Notes under the pieces: model-generated
Database searches by the model: none
The model's input: the letters and a program-made list of their open reading frames with translations, nothing else
What the model was told of the DNA's origin: nothing
Position numbers and translations under genes: made by a program
Part shown: in pieces, positions 46,186-54,026 of the stretch
Numbering within the stretch: position 1 is the stretch's first letter
Layout of the letters: every line of letters starts with the position of its first letter
Assembly: GCA_900549995.1 (NCBI GenBank)
Contig: URQQ01000012.1
Location: 1 to 64,000, forward strand
DNA length: 64,000 nucleotides
Direction of reading: 5' to 3'
Source: an uncultured Lachnospiraceae bacterium
GTDB lineage: Bacteria; Bacillota; Clostridia; Lachnospirales; Lachnospiraceae

Positions 46186-46340
46186 CTCCCGAAGGGCTTC
46201 TGGCAACCACTGCACTATATGACATTGGCTCGTGACTGCCATTGGTCTGGTTTTCTATATGTAGGCATTTAAAAATTTGTAGTTTTTAAGTTCCTTTGTT
46301 TGCGCCATATGTGCAGTGGTTACCAGAAGCCCTCCGGGAG
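46186..46340. repeat. Palindromic repeat element, copy 2 (~155 bp)
   Basis: Inverted repeats 46186-46215 and 46311-46340 match at 28 of 30 positions (core GGGCTTCTGG and AACCACTGCAC). Its interior is clearly homologous to copy 1 but with different outer ends (CTCCCG versus GCGAAG), so the outer base pairs vary in concert while remaining complementary. It ends eight bases from the stop of the secreted-protein gene and could serve as its 3' hairpin. The bases 45889-46185 between the copies are AT-rich and hold no gene. Confidence 0.8.
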
Positions 46341-46348
46341 GGAGGAAG

Positions 46349-46828
46349 TTAATCTAAATAAAACAAATCTGTAGTAGAACCACTTGACTCTGAATTTGCC
46401 GTATGTAAACACTTAACACGATAAAGTCCTGATTCTGCTTCAAATGTTTTGCTTGTTATTACTGCCGAATCTTTCTTTTTACTCTCAGACCAAGACTTAA
46501 TATTCTCCCATTTACCACCATCAAACATTTCTACATCTACGTCAACCTTTATATCATCTACTACCATTTGCGCAAATGTGCCACCACCAGCGGTAAGTAA
46601 ACCTTCTCCTGCTTTGTTGATAGCTGAAAATCCAGTCTGCAAATATTTTCCTCTAGGCATTACCTGAATATAACCAATACTTTCTTCACTTTGAAAAGCA
46701 GACATTCCATCCCCTATCTGCATTAGTTGATTATCGTTTGAACTAGCTATAACTTTATTTTCGGGAATCAATATACATCCAATAGATAATACTACAACCA
46801 ATAATAAACTTCTTAATTTTATTCTCAT
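46349..46828 (-). CDS. Small secreted protein, DUF6147-like
   Basis: 159 residues with a Sec signal peptide (MRIKLRSLLLVVVLSIGCIL, cleavage near VIASS). The mature part has MPRGKYLQTGFSAINKAGEG and a beta-rich region ending GLYRVKCLHTANSESS, resembling small extracellular proteins of Lachnospiraceae annotated as DUF6147; the name is from memory. A repeat element follows the gene closely. No function known. Confidence 0.65.
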   Translation of the reverse strand: MRIKLRSLLLVVVLSIGCILIPENKVIASSNDNQLMQIGDGMSAFQSEESIGYIQVMPRGKYLQTGFSAINKAGEGLLTAGGGTFAQMVVDDIKVDVDVEMFDGGKWENIKSWSESKKKDSAVITSKTFEAESGLYRVKCLHTANSESSGSTTDLFYLD

Positions 46829-46894
46829 TTTTTTCTCCTAAACTAAATACCTCTAATAATATAACAATTCAAAAAACTAAAACTTACGTAAAAA

Positions 46895-47785
46895 CTATAA
46901 AAAATTTAAATTCTTGATGATTTTTTCAAATGTCTCCTTGTCTATTACTCCAAATATCAAATAATCTACATCTTTATAGACATACTGTGCCGAATATTCT
47001 GTTTCTCCACTTTCTTCAATATAAAATTGCTTAACAGAAATCTCTACCTTATCCACCAATATTTTATATTCATCTACAAGTTTGTCATCAATATCAAATT
47101 TCATTGCATGTAATCTATAATTTGTTACAATATTATAGTTTATTGTCTTATCATTATATGAATACATAAAATATGCGAATTGTAAAGCACTGTCTATCTG
47201 TGATCCTTTAAAGCTCATCCCTTTTGGCTTATAACAAAATCTAACAGCATCAAATCCTAACTCATCTTTCACCCTCTGATAAGCCCTTTCTTCCTCTGAA
47301 TCGGCTTCTATTATCTCCGCATCTTTTGAGTTGATACTAATCTGACTTCTGCCCTCAAATACACGGTCCACCATTTCAGCAAGATGCTGTGGTCCACCAA
47401 TACTTGTAATTCCAACTGCCAGTATCGTCATCACCATAACAGCAACAAGCGCACATACTCTGAGCTTGAACTTTCTGGATTTTCTGGACTTTTTTGTTCT
47501 TGGAGATACAGCCGTATCTGGCCGGATATCTGGATCTTTTTCTCTCTCCTCCTTTCTTTTTGCAAGCAGTTCTCTCCCAAGACGCAATGCCTCCTTGTCT
47601 TCCTCTGACATTCCATCGTAAATCTCCGGGTGCTGCTGCTCATATATTTTCCTCATCACAGCCTCTTTCATCCCCTTAGGTGCCCTGACCTTGGAAAGCA
47701 AGGGGTCTGTGTTGATTTCCTCTATTATTTTATTTTCATCTTCTGTCAATGCATTTCTTTCTAGCTGATTGTTTGATTCTTTCAT
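46895..47785 (-). CDS. Single-pass membrane protein with DUF4367-like C-terminus, possible anti-sigma factor
   Basis: 296 residues: a charged cytoplasmic N-terminus (1-104) with helical LERNALTEDENKIIEEINTD, a transmembrane helix (about 106-126, KLRVCALVAVMVMTILAVGI) and an extracytoplasmic domain whose end (YSAQYVYKDVDYLIFGVIDK) fits DUF4367. Proteins of this shape usually follow ECF sigma genes as anti-sigma factors. Here the two ECF sigma genes on the same strand lie 1.2 kb upstream, separated by an oppositely oriented murG-type gene. Confidence 0.7.
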   Translation of the reverse strand: MKESNNQLERNALTEDENKIIEEINTDPLLSKVRAPKGMKEAVMRKIYEQQHPEIYDGMSEEDKEALRLGRELLAKRKEEREKDPDIRPDTAVSPRTKKSRKSRKFKLRVCALVAVMVMTILAVGITSIGGPQHLAEMVDRVFEGRSQISINSKDAEIIEADSEEERAYQRVKDELGFDAVRFCYKPKGMSFKGSQIDSALQFAYFMYSYNDKTINYNIVTNYRLHAMKFDIDDKLVDEYKILVDKVEISVKQFYIEESGETEYSAQYVYKDVDYLIFGVIDKETFEKIIKNLNFL

Positions 47786-47815
47786 CTGACAACCTCATTT
47801 TCTTTTCCCATTCCC

Positions 47816-47844
47816 TTGACCTTTTTTCTAAATCTGTATAATAT
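47816..47844 (+). promoter_or_regulatory. Promoter of the MurG-type gene
   Basis: TTGACC at 47816-47821, then TATAAT at 47837-47842 (15 bases) or TAATAT at 47839-47844 (17 bases), 32-38 bases before the start codon. Confidence 0.6.
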
Positions 47845-47875
47845 TAGTCATAGAAAACAAATTCGGAGGGAAAAT

Positions 47876-48946
47876 ATGAAACGTATTATTCTTACCGGCG
47901 GCGGTACTGCCGGTCACGTTACACCTAATATTGCTTTATTACCACGCTTAAGAGAACTTCAATACGATATACACTATATTGGTTCATATAATGGAATAGA
48001 AAAGGAACTGATCGAACAATTCCACATCCCATATCACGGCATATCCTCTGGGAAGCTCCGCCGATATTTCAGCCTGAAAAACTTCTCAGACCCTTTCCGT
48101 GTATTAAAAGGCTTCAGTGAAGCCAAATCCTTAATTAAGGAATTAAACCCTGATGTTATCTTTTCAAAAGGGGGTTTTGTCTCCGTACCTGTTGTAATGG
48201 CCGGAGGACGCCGTCATATCCCGACAATCATACATGAATCAGATATGACCCCTGGGCTTGCCAATAAACTCTCCATTCCCTCTGCAACAAAAGTATGCTG
48301 CAATTTCCCGGAGACTCTTGAGCATCTTCCAGAAAATAAAGCTGTTCTGACCGGTTCTCCAATCCGTCAGGAACTGCTGACCGGAAGCAGATCTGCTGCA
48401 TTAAAATTCTGCGGCCTTCCAGGTGATAAACCTGTAATCCTCATCATTGGCGGCAGTCTTGGCTCTGTTGCTGTTAATAATGCGGTACGCCTGATCCTTC
48501 CAGAACTTTTACAGGATTTTCATGTGATACATCTCTGCGGCAAGGGTAAAGTTGATTCTTCACTCAAAGAGCTGCAGGGTTATGTACAATTTGAATATAT
48601 CCAGGATGAACTGAAAGATTTGTTTGCTCTGACCGATATCGTTATCTCCAGAGCCGGCGCTAATGCTATTTGCGAATTAATGGCTCTTCGTAAGCCAAAT
48701 CTTCTGATCCCACTGTCTGCCAATGCAAGCCGTGGAGACCAGATTTTGAATGCCCGTTCTTTTGAACGGCAGGGATTCAGTATTGTACTTGAAGAAGAAG
48801 AACTTAGTAAAGAAGCATTGTTGGCTGCAATTCGTAAACTATATGAGAACAGGAATTCTTACATAGATGCTATGAGCAGATCATCTCAGCAGAATTCTAT
48901 TGATACAATTATCAACTTAATTGAGGAAGCCGCTGCCCAAAAATAA
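47876..48946 (+). CDS. murG: MurG-type UDP-GlcNAc:lipid glycosyltransferase
   Basis: Peripheral-membrane glycosyltransferase that adds GlcNAc to undecaprenyl-linked MurNAc-pentapeptide (lipid I to lipid II). ATG 47876 follows GGAGGG. The 356-residue protein starts MKRIILTGGGTAGHVTPNIA, has FSKGGFVSVPVVMA near residue 100, IIGGSLGSVAVNNAVR and the donor-site SRAGANAICELMA. Normal length. It stands outside a cell-division cluster, so it could be the main MurG or a paralogue; the sequence alone cannot tell. Confidence 0.88.
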   Translation: MKRIILTGGGTAGHVTPNIALLPRLRELQYDIHYIGSYNGIEKELIEQFHIPYHGISSGKLRRYFSLKNFSDPFRVLKGFSEAKSLIKELNPDVIFSKGGFVSVPVVMAGGRRHIPTIIHESDMTPGLANKLSIPSATKVCCNFPETLEHLPENKAVLTGSPIRQELLTGSRSAALKFCGLPGDKPVILIIGGSLGSVAVNNAVRLILPELLQDFHVIHLCGKGKVDSSLKELQGYVQFEYIQDELKDLFALTDIVISRAGANAICELMALRKPNLLIPLSANASRGDQILNARSFERQGFSIVLEEEELSKEALLAAIRKLYENRNSYIDAMSRSSQQNSIDTIINLIEEAAAQK

Positions 48947-48981
48947 CGCAAATGCCAAATATCAGATCTCATCTGATAGCG

Positions 48982-49013
48982 AGAATAGGTGCCTGATGAC
49001 ACCTATTCTTTTT
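48982..49013 (+). terminator. Terminator of the MurG-type gene
   Basis: AGAATAGGTG (48982-48991) / CACCTATTCT (49000-49009), perfect ten-base stem, then TTTTT. It reaches the stop codon of the convergent sigma gene. A second hairpin ATCAGAT/ATCTGAT lies just before. Confidence 0.9.
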
Positions 49014-49563
49014 ACATCCTCAATTTCTCATACTGCTTTTCATAATTTTTCTGAATCCATTTTCTTGCTCTGAACAACACACTGTGTACAACTTCCAATG
49101 TAAGATCCATGGTTCTGGCCACTTCTTCCTGCGGCATCTTATATGCATATGCAAGAATGATTGTCTCGTGCCATCTCTTGTTCTTTTTCAAGAGATTTTC
49201 CATAATCTCATCATGAAGCTGGATAATCATTTTATCACGCTCACCTGACAGTAAAATTTCTTCCGGTGCCTCTTCCCATTCATAAAGTGCACTCAGCATT
49301 TCCAAATCTTCACTTGCGATCTCATGGCTTGATTTTTTCTTTTGATTCAGCGCTAGGTTTCTGGTCACTTTTACGAGCCATCCCCTTGGATTCTCAATTT
49401 CATTTTTCTGGAGTTCTAAAAATAACTTCAAAAATACAGTCTGTGATATTTCTTCTGCTGTGTAATAGTTCCTTGAATAACTCATTGCTGTCCTGAAAAC
49501 TAAGTCCTCATTTGCTTCATAGATACAATCGAATCCTTTATTTGATTTCGATTCAATTATCAC
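49012..49563 (-). CDS. ECF-type sigma factor, second of a tandem pair
   Basis: 183-residue sigma-70-like protein: region 2 (DLVFRTAMSYSRNYYTAEEI, then FLKLFLEL and GWLVKVTRNLAL) and region 4 (KMPQEEVARTMDLTLEVVHS, then LFRARKWIQ). GTG start at 49563, eight bases after AAAGGA, overlapping the end of the first copy by 11 nt. About three quarters identical to the upstream copy by hand alignment, so it is a recent tandem duplicate. Region 4 differs most, at DNA-contacting positions. Confidence 0.9.
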   Translation of the reverse strand: MIIESKSNKGFDCIYEANEDLVFRTAMSYSRNYYTAEEISQTVFLKLFLELQKNEIENPRGWLVKVTRNLALNQKKKSSHEIASEDLEMLSALYEWEEAPEEILLSGERDKMIIQLHDEIMENLLKKNKRWHETIILAYAYKMPQEEVARTMDLTLEVVHSVLFRARKWIQKNYEKQYEKLRM

Positions 49564-50125
49564 GTCTGGTATCCTTTGCTATCAATTTTTCGTATTGTTT
49601 TCTAAAACTTCTCCTGATCCATTTTCTTGCTCTAAACAACACACTATGCACTACTTCTAATGACACTCCCAGCGTATGCGCAATTTCTGCCTGCGGCATC
49701 TTGTAGGAATATGCAAGATTGATCGCTTCATACCATCTCGGATTCTTTTTCAGGAGTTTGTCCATTATCTCATTATGCAGTTCGATAATCAGTTTATCGT
49801 GTTCTTCTGACAGAAGAATCTCTTCCGGGTCTTCTTCACATTCATAAAGTGCACTCAGCACTTCCAGATTTTCACTTGCGATTTCATGACTTGATCTCTT
49901 TTTGTCGTTCAATGCGCAATTTCTGGTTACTTTTAATAGCCACGCCCTTGGATTCTCAATTTCTTTTTTCTTAAGTTCTAAGAACAGTTTCAAAAACACG
50001 TTCTGTGATATCTCTTGTGCTGTGTAATAATTTTTAGAGTAATGCAAAGCTGTCCTGAAAACTAAATCCTCGTTTTCCTCATAGATACAATCGAATCCTT
50101 CGTTTTCTTTTGATTCAATTATCAC
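49553..50125 (-). CDS. ECF-type sigma factor, first of a tandem pair
   Basis: 190-residue paralogue of the next gene, with the same layout: DLVFRTALHYSKNYYTAQEI in region 2 and KMPQAEIAHTLGVSLEVVHS in region 4. GTG start at 50125; the bases before it (AAAGGTACCAGAC) nearly repeat those before the second copy (AAAGGATACCAGAC), so the duplicated unit includes the ribosome site. It lies 48 nt after a HIT-protein gene on the same strand. Confidence 0.9.
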   Translation of the reverse strand: MIIESKENEGFDCIYEENEDLVFRTALHYSKNYYTAQEISQNVFLKLFLELKKKEIENPRAWLLKVTRNCALNDKKRSSHEIASENLEVLSALYECEEDPEEILLSEEHDKLIIELHNEIMDKLLKKNPRWYEAINLAYSYKMPQAEIAHTLGVSLEVVHSVLFRARKWIRRSFRKQYEKLIAKDTRRDN

Positions 50126-50173
50126 GTCTGGTACCTTTGCTATCTTTCTTTTTTACTTTCTATCACTTCTCCA

Positions 50174-50590
50174 TCAGTTCATTTCTTTCAATTTAGCTAA
50201 AATATCCTCTCTGTCCTCATCCGTCAATTCACCCATATGCCATCCAAGACCTACATTATCTCCTTCATATCTCGGAATCAGATGCATGTGAAAATGAAAT
50301 ACCGTCTGACCTGCAGTCTCCCCGTTATTCTGGACAACGTTGTACCCATCACAATTGAGAACCTTCTGCATTTTGATAATCATACGTTTTGCAAGAACCA
50401 TTGCCTTTGCAGCCAGTTCATCGCTCAACTCATACAGGTTGGCATAATGTTCTTTGGGAAGTATCAGAGCATGTCCCTTTGATGCTGGTCCCAGATCCAG
50501 TATGACACGAAAATCCTCGTCCTCATACAATGTCGCTGATGGGATCTCTCCATTCGCGATTTTACAGAAAATACAGTTGTCATCTTTCAT
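50174..50590 (-). CDS. HIT-family nucleotide-binding hydrolase
   Basis: 138-residue histidine-triad protein, related to Hint-type nucleoside phosphoramidases. Motif HFHMHLIPR carries the catalytic histidine triad; CIFCKIANGEIPSATLYEDE at the N-terminus has the CxxC typical of the group. Upstream of the sigma pair on the same strand; any functional tie is unproven. Confidence 0.93.
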   Translation of the reverse strand: MKDDNCIFCKIANGEIPSATLYEDEDFRVILDLGPASKGHALILPKEHYANLYELSDELAAKAMVLAKRMIIKMQKVLNCDGYNVVQNNGETAGQTVFHFHMHLIPRYEGDNVGLGWHMGELTDEDREDILAKLKEMN

Positions 50591-50730
50591 GTTTTTACCC
50601 TCTTTCTTTATAATTTTTTACATCCGCAAACGCTGTCAAATCACGCCGTCGGAATTTGTCAGACTAATCTGATTGAATATTCATCCATCCAATGATACAC
50701 TTTTACTATATATAGAAAGGCGGAATGAGT

Positions 50731-51459
50731 ATGTTTACAACAAATGATTACCAACAATTGACCTTATTGATGAATTCATCTCCTGAATATTCTGGGCTTA
50801 TTCATAAACTTATGGATTCCTACCAGTTTACAATCAGCAAGATTTCCCATGAACTGCGTAACCCACTGACACTAATCTACAGCACTCTACAATTAATTGA
50901 GTCGCAGCATCCAGAAGTAAAAGAGTTTCGTCACTGGCCGCAGATGATAGAAGATGTAGAATTTACTACAGAATTACTTAACGAATTATCCATATATAAC
51001 AACAGCCAACACTTAAATCTGACAACTTTTGATTTCCAGAAGTTTATCAAACATATCGCGCTCTCTTTTGCAGCTTCCATTACAGATGCTGATATAGAGT
51101 TTACCTCTAAAATAGATTCTTCTCTTCCTCAGATTACAGGAGATAAAACTAAATTACAAGAAATATTTTTAAACCTTCTGAAAAATGCACAGGAAGCGGT
51201 TGGCCCGGGCGGCAGCATCCGTCTAAACAGCTATGTAGAAGGTAATTTTGCTGTTATAAAGATCAGTGACACTGGATGTGGAATTGAATCAGAGCGGATT
51301 GATACTATCTTCACACCTTTCGTTACATATAAACAGGGCGGATCAGGTCTCGGTCTCCCGATTGTACAAAGTACTGTTCTTGCACATAACGGTACTGTTA
51401 CTGTTGACTCAGTCGAAGGAGAAGGCACCTGCTTTACGGTTTCTCTTCCTATACAATAG
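50731..51459 (+). CDS. Soluble sensor histidine kinase (orphan)
   Basis: 242-residue kinase without membrane segments. HisKA motif KISHELRNPLTLIYS holds the phospho-acceptor His near residue 41; the ATPase domain has LLKNAQEA (N box), DTGCGIESERI (G1), FTPFVTYKQGG and GSGLGLPIV. ATG 50731 is seven bases after AAAGGCGG; the ATG at 50725 is too close. No response regulator is adjacent. Short, KinB/Spo0B-like architecture; it may feed a phosphorelay, but that is speculation. Its 3' end overlaps the convergent rhomboid gene by 51 nt. Confidence 0.88.
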   Translation: MFTTNDYQQLTLLMNSSPEYSGLIHKLMDSYQFTISKISHELRNPLTLIYSTLQLIESQHPEVKEFRHWPQMIEDVEFTTELLNELSIYNNSQHLNLTTFDFQKFIKHIALSFAASITDADIEFTSKIDSSLPQITGDKTKLQEIFLNLLKNAQEAVGPGGSIRLNSYVEGNFAVIKISDTGCGIESERIDTIFTPFVTYKQGGSGLGLPIVQSTVLAHNGTVTVDSVEGEGTCFTVSLPIQ

Positions 51460-52023
51460 TATCCCCAAAAGGAAACCGGTAACCAGACCCCCAATGTGTG
51501 CAAAATTATCTACACCGGTACTTGTAAAACCAAAATAAAGACTCAACGCAATCATGAACAAAATTCCACGGCCAGTGACATTTCCCACCTGGCCGTGATT
51601 GCGTATAGCAATATACAACAATGCACCTATGATTCCAAAGATCGCTCCCGAAGCACCTCCTGCGACAGCATACTCTCCGATTCTAATGTCAATCACAGAG
51701 GATAAAAGGTTTCCTCCCAAACCACTGACCAGATAGATAATCAGAAACTTAACACTGCCTGTCTCCGTCTCCAGATTCCATCCAAGAAGCGCCAGCATCA
51801 GCATATTATTGGTCAGATGCGTAATTCCGAAATGAAGAAACAAGCTGGTAAAAAGACGGTAATACTGTCCCTCTCCCAGAACATATGGTACATACATTGC
51901 TCCATGCTGCAGCATAAATCCCCCATCTTCTGTTCTCCCAAGCAGTGAAAGAATCACAAAAACAGCTGCATTTATCACGATAAGTACAATTGTGCAAGTT
52001 GATCTTTTTTTATACACCGGCAT
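51409..52023 (-). CDS. Rhomboid-family intramembrane serine protease
   Basis: 204-residue membrane protein with about six helices. Catalytic serine in GGASGAIFGIIGAL, catalytic histidine in NFAHIGGLVTGFL, and the oxyanion-helping HLTNNMLML after FLHFGITHL. AAAGGAGC precedes the ATG. Ends inside the convergent kinase gene. It is 46 bases downstream of the pilus operon's last gene and may be co-transcribed with it. Confidence 0.94.
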   Translation of the reverse strand: MPVYKKRSTCTIVLIVINAAVFVILSLLGRTEDGGFMLQHGAMYVPYVLGEGQYYRLFTSLFLHFGITHLTNNMLMLALLGWNLETETGSVKFLIIYLVSGLGGNLLSSVIDIRIGEYAVAGGASGAIFGIIGALLYIAIRNHGQVGNVTGRGILFMIALSLYFGFTSTGVDNFAHIGGLVTGFLLGILLYRKRNRKAGAFSFD

Positions 52024-52069
52024 GCTCCTTTATTCGATATAGATGTATTATATGCGATTTTTCCATATA

Positions 52070-52825
52070 TTACAAGTCATCTTCATCCAGAAGAAGTTCG
52101 TCCCATTCCCCCCATTTTGCTTTTCTTTTTCTCTTTATTATTTTCCGAACCGGCGAAAACATGCCCTTTGCTTCCCTTACGTGGCCAATCCCCATCGAAG
52201 TTTCTTCTACCCAGTCCTGATAACTTTTTTCCTGTATATTATTTTCTGGCTCATCTTGATCTTTTTGTAACTCGTCTTCCTCAGGCGCAGACTCTTCCTC
52301 AATCCTTCCGACTACTTTTTCAAGGCTGTAGTTCTCTTCCATAGTTGCTTTATGCAGCTCATAAGCCATATATACTCCTTCCTTTTCCTCATAATCAACC
52401 TGGCTCACAAAATATTCGGACAGTCTATGGAACTCATCACATAGATCGTCTTTGTTCAATGGATAATAACAGTAATAAAACTGGCCATCTTCATAAAAAA
52501 TATAATCCGTATCCAGCAGGATACAATTAATATCCAGAAGGTAGCTTCTCACTGCCTTCACAGTCTGCATAAGATCACGAATCAGACTTGTCATATCCTC
52601 TTTCCGAAGTTTTGCTTTTTCATACATCGCCTTCACAGAGACCTTGCCGCTGATATCGTAAGAGTACTGACTCTTCCCATCTACCCCTCTTCCTCTTAAA
52701 GGCAATAATCCATGAATATGGTTCTCCTTAATCATCCGTATCTGATAATCTTCCTCATACTGTATCCCGTCCTCAATAATAAGATAAGTATTATTTAAAT
52801 TCCTTTTATAACCCGCTGTCTTCAC
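52070..52825 (-). CDS. DUF6382-like protein of the pilus operon
   Basis: 251 residues, soluble. The N-terminal ~170 residues (YKRNLNNTYLIIEDGIQYEE onward, with FYYCYYPLNKDDLCDEFHRL) match the DUF6382 region that in other Lachnospiraceae pilus operons precedes a forkhead-associated domain. Here the C-terminus is an acidic linker and a basic tail (RKIIKRKRKAKWGEWDELLL) with no FHA domain, so the protein may be truncated or a minimal form. Last gene of the Tad operon, abutting the TadE-like gene. Confidence 0.7.
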   Translation of the reverse strand: MKTAGYKRNLNNTYLIIEDGIQYEEDYQIRMIKENHIHGLLPLRGRGVDGKSQYSYDISGKVSVKAMYEKAKLRKEDMTSLIRDLMQTVKAVRSYLLDINCILLDTDYIFYEDGQFYYCYYPLNKDDLCDEFHRLSEYFVSQVDYEEKEGVYMAYELHKATMEENYSLEKVVGRIEEESAPEEDELQKDQDEPENNIQEKSYQDWVEETSMGIGHVREAKGMFSPVRKIIKRKRKAKWGEWDELLLDEDDL

Positions 52826-53281
52826 CTATTTCCCCCTTATACCTGATATTGTTTTTCTCTTTGCCGCATTTTTCAGTCCCTGTATCATTCTGATCTGTTT
52901 CTCAGGCTTTGTAACCGGCATTTTTACACATACTGAAATTCCCATTCTCTTTCTTGAAGCACTCGCTTCTACGATAATTTCTTCGTCACTTACAGTAATA
53001 TTTTCATCTGCATATCCAAAATAAATCATTTTTCTTCCCAGACGTTTATGAAAATACTTTGAAAGACCACTCTCCTCCTTCACATCTCCCCTCAGCTTTT
53101 CGATTCCCTCAGCCGCTGTCTCATAAGCCGCTCCATAAAGAACCGTCTTATCATGAAAGTAAAATGTCATCCTCATTATGAGGATGAACATCAAAAAGAA
53201 CAGCGGCATTAAATATGCCGTCTCAACTGTCATACTGGCCCTATATCTTGTCTTCTGCATCTCTTTCATCCGGCACTTCAT
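52826..53281 (-). CDS. TadE-like pseudopilin
   Basis: 151-residue single-pass protein. A basic leader (MKCRMKEMQKTRYRASMTVE) runs into a hydrophobic helix (YLMPLFFLMFILIMRMTFYF) with a Glu early in the helix, as in type IV-like prepilins. ATG 53281 follows AGGAGG by about seven bases; the longer open frame upstream overlaps the peptidase gene and is spurious. Member of the Tad operon. Confidence 0.85.
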   Translation of the reverse strand: MKCRMKEMQKTRYRASMTVETAYLMPLFFLMFILIMRMTFYFHDKTVLYGAAYETAAEGIEKLRGDVKEESGLSKYFHKRLGRKMIYFGYADENITVSDEEIIVEASASRKRMGISVCVKMPVTKPEKQIRMIQGLKNAAKRKTISGIRGK

Positions 53282-53292
53282 CCGTACTCCTC

Positions 53293-53736
53293 CTATCTGA
53301 TTCCCGCTGCTGCCCATGTAATAAGGTACGCAGCCGCCAGAAATGGTAAAAAAGGCATTGTCTTCTTTCTGGACCAATGCTTGACCACCATACAAAGCAT
53401 GGCTGTCAGACCAGATAAGAGAAATGCCGTTCCAAGTACAGCGAGCAGTTCCCATATTCCAAGGAATATCCCAAGCAGAAAAATGGTAATGCTGTCCGCA
53501 TACCCAAGCCCTTCCCTTGTCCATCTGCTGACAAACAGGAATACGAATCCAACAACTCCTCCGGCTGCCCAGATATAAATACTTCCTTCTGTAAATAACA
53601 CCCGGTAAATTAATACCATAATTCCTTCTATCAGAAGCATCCATCCCGGGATACTCCGGTACTGAATATCCATCACCGCACCGCTTGTAAGGAACCCCAT
53701 TCCCAATATATATCCTACTTCACGCATCTTGAACAT
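53293..53736 (-). CDS. Prepilin peptidase (A24, TadV/CpaA type)
   Basis: Aspartic membrane protease that trims Flp prepilin leaders. Catalytic aspartates are expected in GAVMDIQYRSIP and GLGYADS. About 147 residues with five to six helices; it lacks the N-methylation domain of larger PilD enzymes, as usual for TadV. Start is ATG 53736 or, with better spacing from AAAGGAG, ATG 53727. Overlaps the upstream small gene by 22 nt. Confidence 0.88.
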   Translation of the reverse strand: MFKMREVGYILGMGFLTSGAVMDIQYRSIPGWMLLIEGIMVLIYRVLFTEGSIYIWAAGGVVGFVFLFVSRWTREGLGYADSITIFLLGIFLGIWELLAVLGTAFLLSGLTAMLCMVVKHWSRKKTMPFLPFLAAAYLITWAAAGIR

Positions 53737-54008
53737 GCTCCTTTCCCCGCCGCTTCCGACAACGGCACCGCATAAACCGTTCTTTTTAAACCACTGCAAG
53801 ATGCACTGTTATGATAGCGGTCTCCCTGATCTGTAATATATACACCTGCACCTGGCTTCTGTCCTCTGACACACCTCTCACACGGATGATACTTTCCGTG
53901 ATTTTCATTCCTCAGGTCGCTTACTGTACTCCCTGGAACTGTATGAACAGATAAATCCAGGTATGTACAATGATAATTTTTATGATACACAACACCATTC
54001 TCCGTCAC
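53715..54008 (-). CDS. Small protein with two YH-x-C / C-x2-C zinc-like motifs
   Basis: 97 residues from GTG 54008. Two similar units are visible: VVYHKNYHCTYLDL ending HPCERC, and VYITDQGDRYHNSASCSGL ending ACSRC. Each resembles the short Y-H-x-x-C-x-x-L ... C-x-x-C module often appended to secreted or DNA-uptake proteins, likely a zinc site. The first unit's usual opening strand (TVYVT) lies before the GTG, directly after the TAG of the upstream TadE-like gene in the same frame. No signal peptide on this reading. Confidence 0.6.
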   Translation of the reverse strand: MTENGVVYHKNYHCTYLDLSVHTVPGSTVSDLRNENHGKYHPCERCVRGQKPGAGVYITDQGDRYHNSASCSGLKRTVYAVPLSEAAGKGACSRCVK

Positions 54009-54026
54009 ATATACCGTCTCTTCTCT

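Noticed and set aside
48961..48977. Separate regulatory hairpin ATCAGAT/ATCTGAT after the MurG-type gene
   Set aside because: Small and without a T tract; the adjacent perfect ten-base stem is the real terminator.
52826..53644. Long form (272 codons) of the second TadE-like gene
   Set aside because: The first 121 codons overlap the prepilin peptidase in another frame and contain no pilin leader; ATG 53281 with AGGAGG is the true start.
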